From Planctomycetota bacterium (lineage in GTDB: Bacteria > Planctomycetota > UBA1135 > UBA2386): a stretch of 18,577 nucleotides of DNA. The notes under the pieces are model-generated. The model worked only from the letters and a program-made list of their open reading frames with translations, did no database searches and was not told the DNA's origin. This document shows, piece after piece, positions 6,606 to 12,028 of this stretch (positions within the stretch are counted from its first letter, which is position 1; each line of letters begins with the position of its first letter). Made by a program: the position numbers and the translations under genes. The DNA lies in contig CANGSN010000009.1 of assembly GCA_947455805.1 (NCBI GenBank), forward strand, positions 1-18,577. Direction: 5' to 3'.

Positions 6606-7736
6606 TCACGCCGGGGGCGCGTCGCCGGCGGGCGGCGCGCCAGGAGCGGCTGGAGCCGCGGGCGACACGACCGGCGCGTTGCCGAGCAGCGAGGTCAGCT
6701 TCTGCGACAGCTGCTGCTCGTCGCACGGGAAGCCCATGATCGCGTCGGCCTTCGACAGGAAGGCCTGCGTCACGCGCTGCCGCGACGGATGCAGGATCAG
6801 CAGCACGACCTTGGTGCTGTCGCTCATCTCCTTGATGCGGCGGCACCAGTCGAAGCGGCGGTCCTCGCCAGGTGGAACGTCGAGCAGCACGAACTCGTTC
6901 TTGTGCGCGGCAGGATTCGGGATCTCGCCGCGGCCGTGGCGGCGCAGTTCGAGGCCGACGCGACGGCAGCTGCGGCGTAGCGTGCGGAACACGTCGGGAT
7001 GCATGACGAACGCCGCCAGCGTGCCGCGGATCGGCGCCGCCGGGATGCTCTCCAGGCCTTCGTCTTCGGCTCGACCGGTCGCCGGCGCACCAGCGGCCGG
7101 AGCCGCGGCCGCCGGCGCTGCCGCTGCGGCGTCGCCCAGTTCGAGCGGCCCCTTGTTCCACAGTTCGGCGGTCGCCTGGTCGACGACCAGGGCGCCGGTG
7201 GTCTCGGGTGCATCGCCGACCTTCAGCTTGAACGGCAGCGCGAACACGTTGCCGGTGCCGAGCAGCCCGTCCTTGTCGACACCCGGCTTGACCACGCCGT
7301 GGTCCTGGTAGCGGATGTCGATGTTGCCGACCTGCTCGCGCAGCACGTTGCCGAAGCCGGAGAACAGCACGTTGCCGAGTTCGCCGAACGCCTCGGCGTC
7401 CTCGCCTTCGAGCGTGCCCTTGTTGCGGCGTTGGTTGATGACGTCCTCGGGCGTCATCATCAGCAGGCCCGCCATCAGGATCGCGTCCGGCACCTCGAAC
7501 AGCGCCTGGAACGTCTTGCCGGCGAAGCCCTTGTCCATCGCACCGCGGGCGACGGCGCAGGCGCGCGGCATCTCGGCGAGGAACGCGTCGACGTCCTTCA
7601 CCTCGGGCTCGGTCGGACGCACCACCAACGACTTGCCGACCAGCGATCCCAGGGTCTCGCCGATGGAGCTCACCAGCAGCGCCAACAGGCGCCGCAGCTC
7701 CTTTCCGGTTCCTGGCTTCAGGGTCGTCGCAGGCAT
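6606..7736 (-). CDS. CheC/CheX-like protein fused to a degenerate response-regulator receiver
   Basis: The product is 376 aa with three parts. Residues about 15-195 resemble CheC/CheX phosphatases: 'GLLMMTPEDVI' and then 'EDAEAFGELGNVLFSG', with the ExxN pair at Glu119 and Asn122. An Ala/Pro linker spans about 203-222. Residues about 238-352 have the layout of a receiver domain (alternating strands and helices, ending 'ADAIMGFPCDEQQLSQKLTSLL'). The receiver looks non-canonical: the usual acidic pair is replaced by V244-M245, the switch Thr by Ile314 and the conserved Lys by Phe336; only an Asp at the phosphorylation position (Asp286) remains. A Pro/Ala tail ends the protein. It is the last gene of the fliA operon, 61 nt after cheX. 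It may dephosphorylate CheY-P or act as a phosphorylation-independent partner. The exact family name is uncertain. Confidence 0.8.
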   Translation of the reverse strand: MPATTLKPGTGKELRRLLALLVSSIGETLGSLVGKSLVVRPTEPEVKDVDAFLAEMPRACAVARGAMDKGFAGKTFQALFEVPDAILMAGLLMMTPEDVINQRRNKGTLEGEDAEAFGELGNVLFSGFGNVLREQVGNIDIRYQDHGVVKPGVDKDGLLGTGNVFALPFKLKVGDAPETTGALVVDQATAELWNKGPLELGDAAAAAPAAAAPAAGAPATGRAEDEGLESIPAAPIRGTLAAFVMHPDVFRTLRRSCRRVGLELRRHGRGEIPNPAAHKNEFVLLDVPPGEDRRFDWCRRIKEMSDSTKVVLLILHPSRQRVTQAFLSKADAIMGFPCDEQQLSQKLTSLLGNAPVVSPAAPAAPGAPPAGDAPPA

Positions 7737-7797
7737 GGCTCGGTTCGAGACACGGCACCGACGTCGGCGATCGCGGCGGCCGGGGGCGGGCCGTCGC

Positions 7798-8289
7798 TCA
7801 GTACTGGGGTTCGAAGTGGACGCCGATGTCGAGGTTGCCGCCGTCGAGGACGACGTGCACGCGGGAGCGCAGGGCTCCGGCGTCCTTCGACTTCAGGCTG
7901 ACCTCGCCCTTGTGGATCACGTGGGGCACCGACAACTCCATCTGGTTGCCCTCGGCGACCCACGCGTTCTTGAAGTTGCCGGCCAGCATGTTGACCAGTT
8001 CGCCGAAGCCGTCGGCCGCCTCCTGGAACGAGCCCAGCTCGGACGGCTCCATCATCAGCATCTTGGCGGCGATGGTCTTCGCCATCGTCTCGTCGGTGCG
8101 CACGACGAACGTGCCCGAGCGGGTGCCGGTGAAGCCGAGCATGCCGATCACCTGGTCGCCGAAGGTCGAGCCTTCCTCCGGAGCGGCGTCGATCGCCTTG
8201 GGCGACAGGAACACCATCGTCTCGAGGATCTCGCGTGCCGATTGCCGCAGGCTTTCGATCAGGTGCGGCTCCAACGTCTGGATCGTCAT
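7798..8289 (-). CDS. cheX: CheX-like chemotaxis phosphatase
   Basis: CheX removes the phosphate from CheY-P and resets the flagellar motor signal. The product is 163 aa, the usual CheX size. The single catalytic signature ExxNxxxG is seen as Glu97-Leu-Val-Asn100-Met-Leu-Ala-Gly104 within 'DGFGELVNMLAGNFKNA'. The flanking 'ETMVFLSP' and 'GTFVVRTDETMAKTIAAKML' match the family fold. The ATG at 8287-8289 is preceded by GAGGGA about 10 nt upstream. A GTG at 8335-8337 overlapping the cheY stop (GTGA) is an alternative start that would add 16 residues of Arg-rich sequence unlike the family. It lies 44 nt after cheY, which makes CheY its likely substrate. Confidence 0.85.
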   Translation of the reverse strand: MTIQTLEPHLIESLRQSAREILETMVFLSPKAIDAAPEEGSTFGDQVIGMLGFTGTRSGTFVVRTDETMAKTIAAKMLMMEPSELGSFQEAADGFGELVNMLAGNFKNAWVAEGNQMELSVPHVIHKGEVSLKSKDAGALRSRVHVVLDGGNLDIGVHFEPQY

Positions 8290-8333
8290 GGCTTGTGTCC
8301 CTCGTTCTCCCTGGGCGAGTCGCGGCCGGCGGT

Positions 8334-8705
8334 TCACTTGAGGAAAGGGCCGATGACCTCTTGGATCTTCTCGGGCGTGAACGGCTTCTTCAGGTAGCCC
8401 TTGGCGCCGCGGGTCATCGCCTCCTTGACGACCTCCTCGCTGCCTTCCGTCGTGATCATCACGATCGGGGGCGGCGTGCCGAGCTTCTCCTTGACCGCCT
8501 TGACGAAGTCGAGGCCGTTCATGTTCGGCATGTTGACGTCGGAGAGGATCAGGTCGAACTTGCCGCCTTCGACCGCTTTCATCCCCTCGACACCGTCACC
8601 GGCTTCCTTGAAGTCGGCGTTCTCGATGCCCGCCTGACGGATGCCGCGCATGATGATCTTCCGCATCGTGGCGGAGTCGTCGACGATCAAAACGTTCTTT
8701 GCCAT
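8334..8705 (-). CDS. cheY: CheY-type response regulator (single receiver domain)
   Basis: The product is 123 aa, a stand-alone receiver. All active-site residues are present: the acidic pair Asp9-Asp10 (IVDDSATMRKII), the phosphoacceptor Asp56 (LILSDVNMP), the switch Thr85 (IVMITTEG) and Lys107 (LKKPFTPEKI). There is no output domain, so it should act by binding a partner such as FliM, after phosphorylation by a CheA-type kinase that is not in the window. Its ATG lies inside the last 19 nt of the HDOD gene, so the two are translated from one transcript. Its cheX neighbour encodes the likely phosphatase. Confidence 0.95.
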   Translation of the reverse strand: MAKNVLIVDDSATMRKIIMRGIRQAGIENADFKEAGDGVEGMKAVEGGKFDLILSDVNMPNMNGLDFVKAVKEKLGTPPPIVMITTEGSEEVVKEAMTRGAKGYLKKPFTPEKIQEVIGPFLK

Positions 8706-9601
8706 GGGTGCTCGTTGAGTGACGTGCTGCTGCCCCGGGTGTATCGGCTGGCCGCGGCTTCGAGGTTCAACAGTTCCGCGGTCCGCGCCGTTTCCGCGAT
8801 CGCACGGGCGCCGAGCGCCGCGAGTAGATCGTCGGCGAGGCCGAGGCGAGCGAGGGCGATCGGCGAGATCGCCGCGGTCGCCTTCCCGAACGGCACCGCG
8901 AAACCGTGCTGGATCGCCATCTGGTCGGCGACGTGCAACATCGCGGCCAGCGGGTCCTCGCCCAGCAGCGTGTCGTCGGCGTGATGACCGCGCAGCGCTG
9001 CGACCAGGTTGGCGGGCAGCTGCCAGTGGTCGCCGACCAGTCCGGCGACATCCGCGTGGTCCTGGCCGAACACGTCGCGCTCGAGCCGTTCGTGCGGTTG
9101 CGGCGCCGAGCCTTGCGCGGCCGGGCGCGGGTCCGACGCGGCCGGCAGCTGGCTGAGCGCCACGCGGCCGACGTCGTGCAGGATGCCGGCGGTGAACGCC
9201 GTGCCTGGCGAGACACCTTCGACGTGGTTCGCCAGTTCCTGGCACAGCAGCCCGCACGCGAGCGAATGGTGCCACAGCGCCGTCGGTTCGACGTAGGCCG
9301 CGCGTGCGGTCGCCGCGAACGTCGCCGCCGAGCAGCTGACCAGCGTCAGCTGCACGAGGTTGCGCGTGCCGACGAACGTCACCGCGTCGCCGATGGCCGT
9401 GATCTCGCGATCGAAGCCGCTGCACGCCGAGTTGCACAGACGCAGCACTCGCGCGACCAGCGAAGGGTCGGTCTTCAGCAGCGACACCAGGTCGTCGATC
9501 GCGTAGTCGGGATCCTGCACCAGGGCCAGCACGCGCTGGGCGACTGTCGGCAATGGCCGCATCGTCTTCACGATGCGCAGGATCGTCGGTTCGCGGTGCA
9601 T
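8687..9601 (-). CDS. HDOD-domain signalling protein
   Basis: HDOD domains are HD-like helical domains found in bacterial signalling proteins, mostly of unknown biochemistry. The product is 304 aa. Residues about 10-210 carry the pattern: 'MRPLPTVAQRVLALVQDP', 'LVSLLKTDPSLVARVLRLCNS', 'ITAIGDAVTFVGTRNLVQLTL', then 'TAGILHDVGRVAL' with His142-Asp143, and later 'QDHADVAGLVGDHW' and 'ALRGHHADD'. The C-terminal 90 residues are helical. I chose the ATG at 9599-9601, with GGAG about 11 nt upstream; an in-frame ATG at 9626-9628 would add 9 residues. The gene lies between fliA (97 nt after its stop) and cheY (19-nt overlap), so it probably acts in motility signalling. It lacks the HD-GYP signature, so c-di-GMP hydrolysis is not expected. 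Confidence 0.88.
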   Translation of the reverse strand: MHREPTILRIVKTMRPLPTVAQRVLALVQDPDYAIDDLVSLLKTDPSLVARVLRLCNSACSGFDREITAIGDAVTFVGTRNLVQLTLVSCSAATFAATARAAYVEPTALWHHSLACGLLCQELANHVEGVSPGTAFTAGILHDVGRVALSQLPAASDPRPAAQGSAPQPHERLERDVFGQDHADVAGLVGDHWQLPANLVAALRGHHADDTLLGEDPLAAMLHVADQMAIQHGFAVPFGKATAAISPIALARLGLADDLLAALGARAIAETARTAELLNLEAAASRYTRGSSTSLNEHPWQRTF

Positions 9602-9703
9602 CCGGGGCGCTCTCTCCACGCGCCACATCGGCACGGATCGGGGGGGCGCCAAAGCCCGAATCGTCGGCGAACCGTCCCTACGAGCCGCTCGCGTTCGTCG
9701 ATC

Positions 9704-9720
9704 CGCCGATCACATCGGCG
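9704..9720 (-). repeat. Perfect stem-loop across the fliA stop codon
   Basis: CGCCGAT and ATCGGCG form a 7-bp perfect stem around a 3-nt loop, overlapping the fliA stop at 9710-9712. No T-tract follows on the minus strand, so an intrinsic terminator is doubtful. It may stabilise or process the mRNA and help set different levels for fliA and the downstream chemotaxis genes. Confidence 0.45.
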
Positions 9721-10612
9721 CGCCCTGCGCCCGTTCGAGTTGCACCTTGAGACGCGCCATCACGTTGCTGTGGATCTGGCACACGCGCGACTCGGTGAGC
9801 TCCATGATCTCGCCGATCTCGCGCATGGTCAGGCCCTCGTAGTAGTACATCAGGATGATCAGGCGCTCCTTCTTGGTGAGCGAGCCGGTGATCATCTCGA
9901 GCGCGTCGCTCTGCTGGATGGTGTCGACCGGGTCCACCGACTTGCGGTCGGCGAGGATCTCGATCTTCTCCATCTCCTTCTCCTCGTCGCCGTCGTCCCA
10001 CTTCTCCGACAGCGAGAAGATGGTCTTCGCGTTGGCCTCGGCTTCGTGCGCCTGCAGTTCCTCGAGCGAGATGCCGAGCACCTGCGCGATCTCGACCTGG
10101 TTCGGCGAACGGCCGAGTTCGCCCTCCAGCTGGCGGATGGCGCGGTCGAGGCGGTGGGCCTTGAGGCGCACGAGGCGCGGCACCCAGTCCTGGCTGCGCA
10201 GCTCGTCGAGGATCGAGCCGCGGATGCGCGTCGTGCAGTAGGTCTTGAACTTGATGCCGCGGCTCAGGTCGAAGCCGTTGATCGCGTCCATCAGGCCGAA
10301 CGTGCCGGCCGAGCTCAGGTCGTCGACGTCGATCGACTTCGGCAGCGTCTGCAGCACGCGCTCGGCGATCGAGCGCACGAGCGGCATGTGGTGCTCGATG
10401 AGCGTGTTGCGCAGGTTCTCGTCGCGGGTGCGCTTGAACGTCTTCCAGATCACCTCGAGCTCGGCCTCGGTCATCGCGCGCGGCGCCGTGTTCGGCGTCG
10501 GCGCCGGCGTCAGGTTGGCGAGGCGGTTCGTCGTTTTGTTGTCGACGGCCTTGCTGCGCGTGGCGACGGTCTGGCGGGGCGACGAACGGAGGGCGGCGGC
10601 GGACTTGGCCAT
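9710..10612 (-). CDS. fliA: RNA polymerase sigma factor of the FliA/WhiG (sigma-28) family
   Basis: This is the alternative sigma factor that normally directs late flagellar and chemotaxis promoters. The product is 300 aa, longer than the usual 240-260 because of a disordered-looking N-terminal extension of about 45 residues. Region 2 is at about 68-140: 'LIEHHMPLVRSIAERV', 'DVDDLSSAGTFGLMDAINGFD', 'GIKFKTYCTTRIRGSILDELRSQDWVPR' (the last block is diagnostic of FliA/WhiG). Region 3 is at about 148-195. Region 4 with its helix-turn-helix is at about 243-290 ('LTMREIGEIMELTESRVCQI'). I chose the ATG at 10610-10612, with GGAG about 8 nt upstream. An in-frame ATG at 10730-10732 with AAGGGA would start within a strong hairpin and is less likely. 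It is the first gene after the c-di-GMP riboswitch leader. Confidence 0.95.
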   Translation of the reverse strand: MAKSAAALRSSPRQTVATRSKAVDNKTTNRLANLTPAPTPNTAPRAMTEAELEVIWKTFKRTRDENLRNTLIEHHMPLVRSIAERVLQTLPKSIDVDDLSSAGTFGLMDAINGFDLSRGIKFKTYCTTRIRGSILDELRSQDWVPRLVRLKAHRLDRAIRQLEGELGRSPNQVEIAQVLGISLEELQAHEAEANAKTIFSLSEKWDDGDEEKEMEKIEILADRKSVDPVDTIQQSDALEMITGSLTKKERLIILMYYYEGLTMREIGEIMELTESRVCQIHSNVMARLKVQLERAQGAPM

Positions 10613-10661
10613 GATCAGGGCTCCAGCGGGACGAGGAACTGCGGGAAGGGAAGATCGATCA

Positions 10662-10680
10662 CCCGCCACGAGGTGGCGGG
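10662..10680 (-). repeat. Leader hairpin 1 (8-bp perfect stem) upstream of fliA
   Basis: On the minus strand CCCGCCAC and GTGGCGGG pair perfectly around a 3-nt CTC loop, 50 nt upstream of the fliA ATG. A T-poor sequence follows (TGATCGATCTTCCC), so it is not a classical terminator. It is the hairpin closest to the ribosome site and a candidate part of the riboswitch expression platform. Confidence 0.6.
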
Positions 10681-10706
10681 TTGGCTCCGTCGGCTTCGAT
10701 CCGGTT

Positions 10707-10728
10707 CGCCGGTGCGCTAGCACCGGCG
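10707..10728 (-). repeat. Leader hairpin 2 (9-bp perfect stem)
   Basis: CGCCGGTGC at 10707-10715 and GCACCGGCG at 10720-10728 are perfect reverse complements with a 4-nt loop. It lies between the riboswitch aptamer and fliA. It could form in RNA or, as a palindrome, bind a protein in DNA. No T-tract follows on the minus strand. Confidence 0.6.
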
Positions 10729-10756
10729 GCATCGCCGCGTTCCCTTCCCCAGTGCT

Positions 10757-10783
10757 GGTGGATCACCGTTCGGTGGATCACCG
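10757..10783 (-). repeat. Tandem 12-bp direct repeat, each unit self-complementary
   Basis: The unit CGGTGATCCACC (minus strand) occurs twice, at 10772-10783 and 10757-10768, separated by GAA, with no mismatch. Each unit contains GGTG-ATC-CACC, so each can fold as a small 4-bp hairpin. The 15-bp period and the dyads suggest either paired RNA hairpins or a double operator in the fliA leader. I do not recognise the motif. Confidence 0.6.
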
Positions 10784-10784
10784 G

Positions 10785-10801
10785 CCCGGTCGACGACCGG
10801 G
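10785..10801 (-). repeat. Leader hairpin 3 (7-bp perfect stem)
   Basis: CCCGGTC and GACCGGG pair around a 3-nt loop, directly beside the tandem repeat. With the neighbouring hairpins it makes 10662-10801 an unusually structured run in the fliA leader. Confidence 0.5.
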
Positions 10802-10929
10802 TGCTGGAGGCTGATGACGGCCGACGGTGCTGCTGCCGCACACGACGATCGGGGCTGGCCGATCGGGCGTCCCGGGCGACCGTTGCGAGGTCGGGGGAGC
10901 CGTGCGTGGACAGGAGGACTGAAGGCCGT

Positions 10930-11034
10930 CGCTTCATTTCGGGAACCAGGCTGCCATGGTCCGGCGGGAACCGGACCGAAGGCCCTATGGCTTTGCGTCC
11001 CCGACTTTCGTCGGGTTTGCCGTTTCGAGAAGCG
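10930..11034 (-). ncRNA. Cyclic-di-GMP-I (GEMM-I) riboswitch aptamer upstream of fliA
   Basis: Read on the minus strand, this has the invariant GEMM-I blocks in order. GGCAAACC (11021-11014) is followed by a stem CCCGAC/GUCGGG capped by a GAAA tetraloop (11006-11009), then GGGACGCAAAGCC (11001-10989). The P2 arm follows, with a perfect 7-bp stem (10971-10977 with 10958-10964), then AUGGCAGCC and GGUUCCCGA (10947-10939). The ends close in P1: CGCTTC at 11034-11029 pairs with GAAGCG at 10935-10930. By alignment with the Vc2 RNA, the ligand-contact bases are kept: G20 at 11020, A47 at 10993, C92 at 10942. G at position 20 predicts c-di-GMP rather than cGAMP as ligand. The aptamer lies about 320 nt before the fliA ATG on the same strand. 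No T-rich terminator follows, so control may act through Rho, RNA stability or translation. The sign of regulation cannot be read from the sequence. Confidence 0.93.
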
Positions 11035-11039
11035 TCTGC

Positions 11040-11061
11040 TTGGTGGGAGCCAAGACACCAA
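11040..11061 (-). repeat. Hairpin just upstream of the riboswitch aptamer
   Basis: TTGGTG at 11040-11045 and CACCAA at 11056-11061 can pair around a 10-nt loop, ending 5 nt before the P1 helix of the aptamer. It may insulate the aptamer from the 5' end of the RNA. Confidence 0.4.
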
Positions 11062-11068
11062 AGAGCGG

Positions 11069-11086
11069 GACTCCTGGTCGGGAGTC
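11069..11086 (-). repeat. Second short hairpin 5' of the aptamer
   Basis: GACTCC at 11069-11074 and GGAGTC at 11081-11086 pair around a 6-nt loop. It lies close to the likely 5' end of the leader RNA. Function unknown; it could be a protein-binding dyad. Confidence 0.4.
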
Positions 11087-11095
11087 GGTGGCCCA

Positions 11096-11103
11096 TGATC
11101 GGC
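11096..11103 (-). promoter_or_regulatory. Weak candidate sigma-28 -10 element for the fliA leader
   Basis: The minus strand reads GCCGATCA here, matching seven of eight positions of the FliA -10 consensus GCCGATAA. A -35-like TCAA lies 16 nt upstream (consensus TAAA with 15 nt). Transcription would start near 11090, about 55 nt before the aptamer, which fits. The -35 match is poor, so this may be chance in GC-rich DNA. Confidence 0.3.
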
Positions 11104-11404
11104 AGTTGCCCGCCCGAGATTGAGTCCTGCCTGTGGAGAATCTTGAGGAGATTTCCTAAGGCCTTGATCAGGCGGTGGTTGCGACCGGAAAAATCTGCAT
11201 GGCGCGCTCCGTCGCGACCAGGGTCGGCTGGTTCCTGCGTGCCGCTGCATGGGAGGTCGCGCCCAAGCGACGGCGTGCAGCCGGCTCGCTGGGCGCATCA
11301 TCCAGTTCATGTTGCAGGACAGGCGACTCCTTCATGGTTTTTCTGCGCACATGAATCGACGCCCCGAACTGCTGCAGCCCCACGCCTGACGGAGCACCCG
11401 CCGG
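11104..11404. other. About 300 bp without a recognised gene, between apt and the fliA leader
   Basis: This stretch separates the apt stop from the fliA promoter region. Its base composition is visibly less GC-rich than its neighbours, most clearly around 11125-11200. A 55-codon minus-strand frame (11168-11335, ATG start) has no Shine-Dalgarno sequence, and about a quarter of its codons end in A or T, unlike the genes here, so I do not call it. The region probably holds promoter and upstream regulatory sites for the fliA operon, but I recognise none with confidence. Confidence 0.5.
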
Positions 11405-11917
11405 TCACTTCACCGCGACCAGCGCCTCGACCTGGTGCGTGCCGAGCCGCTTGCGGCCGGGCAGGAAGCAGAGCTCGACGACGAACGCGCAGCCGGCGAC
11501 GGTGCCGCCACACATCTCGACCAGCTGGCAGGCCGCACCCATGGTGCCGCCGGTGGCGAGCAGGTCGTCGACGATCAGCACGCGCTCGCCCTTGTGCACC
11601 GCGTCCTGGTGGATCTCGACCGAGTCGCTGCCGTACTCGAGCTTGTACTCCACGCGGTTGGTCTTCCACGGCAGCTTGCCGGGCTTGCGCACCGGCACGA
11701 AGCCGATGCCGAGCTGCATCGCCAGCGGCACGCCGAACAGGAACCCGCGCGACTCGATCGCCGCGATCTTGTCGACCTTGCCGAACGGCAGCTTCGCCAG
11801 CCGGTCGATCGCCGTCTTCATCGCCACCGGCGACGCGAGCAGCGGGGTGATGTCCTTGAACAGGATCCCGGGCTTCGGGAAGTCGGGCACGTCGCGGAGG
11901 TACTTGGCGAGGTCCAT
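11405..11917 (-). CDS. apt: Adenine phosphoribosyltransferase
   Basis: Apt salvages adenine: adenine plus PRPP gives AMP and pyrophosphate, in the cytoplasm. The product is 170 aa, the usual size. The N-terminal block 'RDVPDFPKPGILFKDITPLL' is diagnostic. 'IAAIESRGFLFG' (about 51-62), 'PVRKPGKLPW' (about 75-84) and the PRPP-binding loop 'VLIVDDLLATGGTMGAA' (113-129) are all present. I chose the ATG at 11915-11917 from family length; the frame is open 21 codons further upstream. No Shine-Dalgarno sequence is seen, but TACGCT lies 9 nt upstream on the minus strand and could be the -10 of a near-leaderless transcript. It is followed by the 300-bp gap before the fliA leader, so it is probably transcribed alone or with the gene upstream. 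Confidence 0.95.
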   Translation of the reverse strand: MDLAKYLRDVPDFPKPGILFKDITPLLASPVAMKTAIDRLAKLPFGKVDKIAAIESRGFLFGVPLAMQLGIGFVPVRKPGKLPWKTNRVEYKLEYGSDSVEIHQDAVHKGERVLIVDDLLATGGTMGAACQLVEMCGGTVAGCAFVVELCFLPGRKRLGTHQVEALVAVK

Positions 11918-12028
11918 GGCGCGCGCAGCGTAGCGACGAGGCTGCGCCGCGGCGATGCGCCGTTCGGGCTGCCACGGCAACGCCGCCAGGCGAACGTCGG
12001 TGCCGCGCGAATGCGGCGCGGCCCCGAC

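Noticed and set aside
8687..9601. HDOD protein as a c-di-GMP phosphodiesterase that would feed back on the riboswitch
   Set aside because: An HD pair is present, but the HD-GYP signature and its extra metal-ligand blocks are not seen.
10662..10728. Intrinsic terminators in the fliA leader
   Set aside because: The hairpins are strong, but no run of T follows any of them on the minus strand.
11038..11052. Sigma-54-like TGGCTCC-CACC-AAGCA on the minus strand just upstream of the riboswitch
   Set aside because: Only the TGGC and GC cores match, and the implied RNA start near 11026 would cut off the 5' strand of aptamer helix P1.
11168..11335. Minus-strand 55-residue ORF with ATG start in the apt-fliA gap
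   Set aside because: No ribosome site, about a quarter of codons end in A or T (unlike genes here), and no recognisable protein features.
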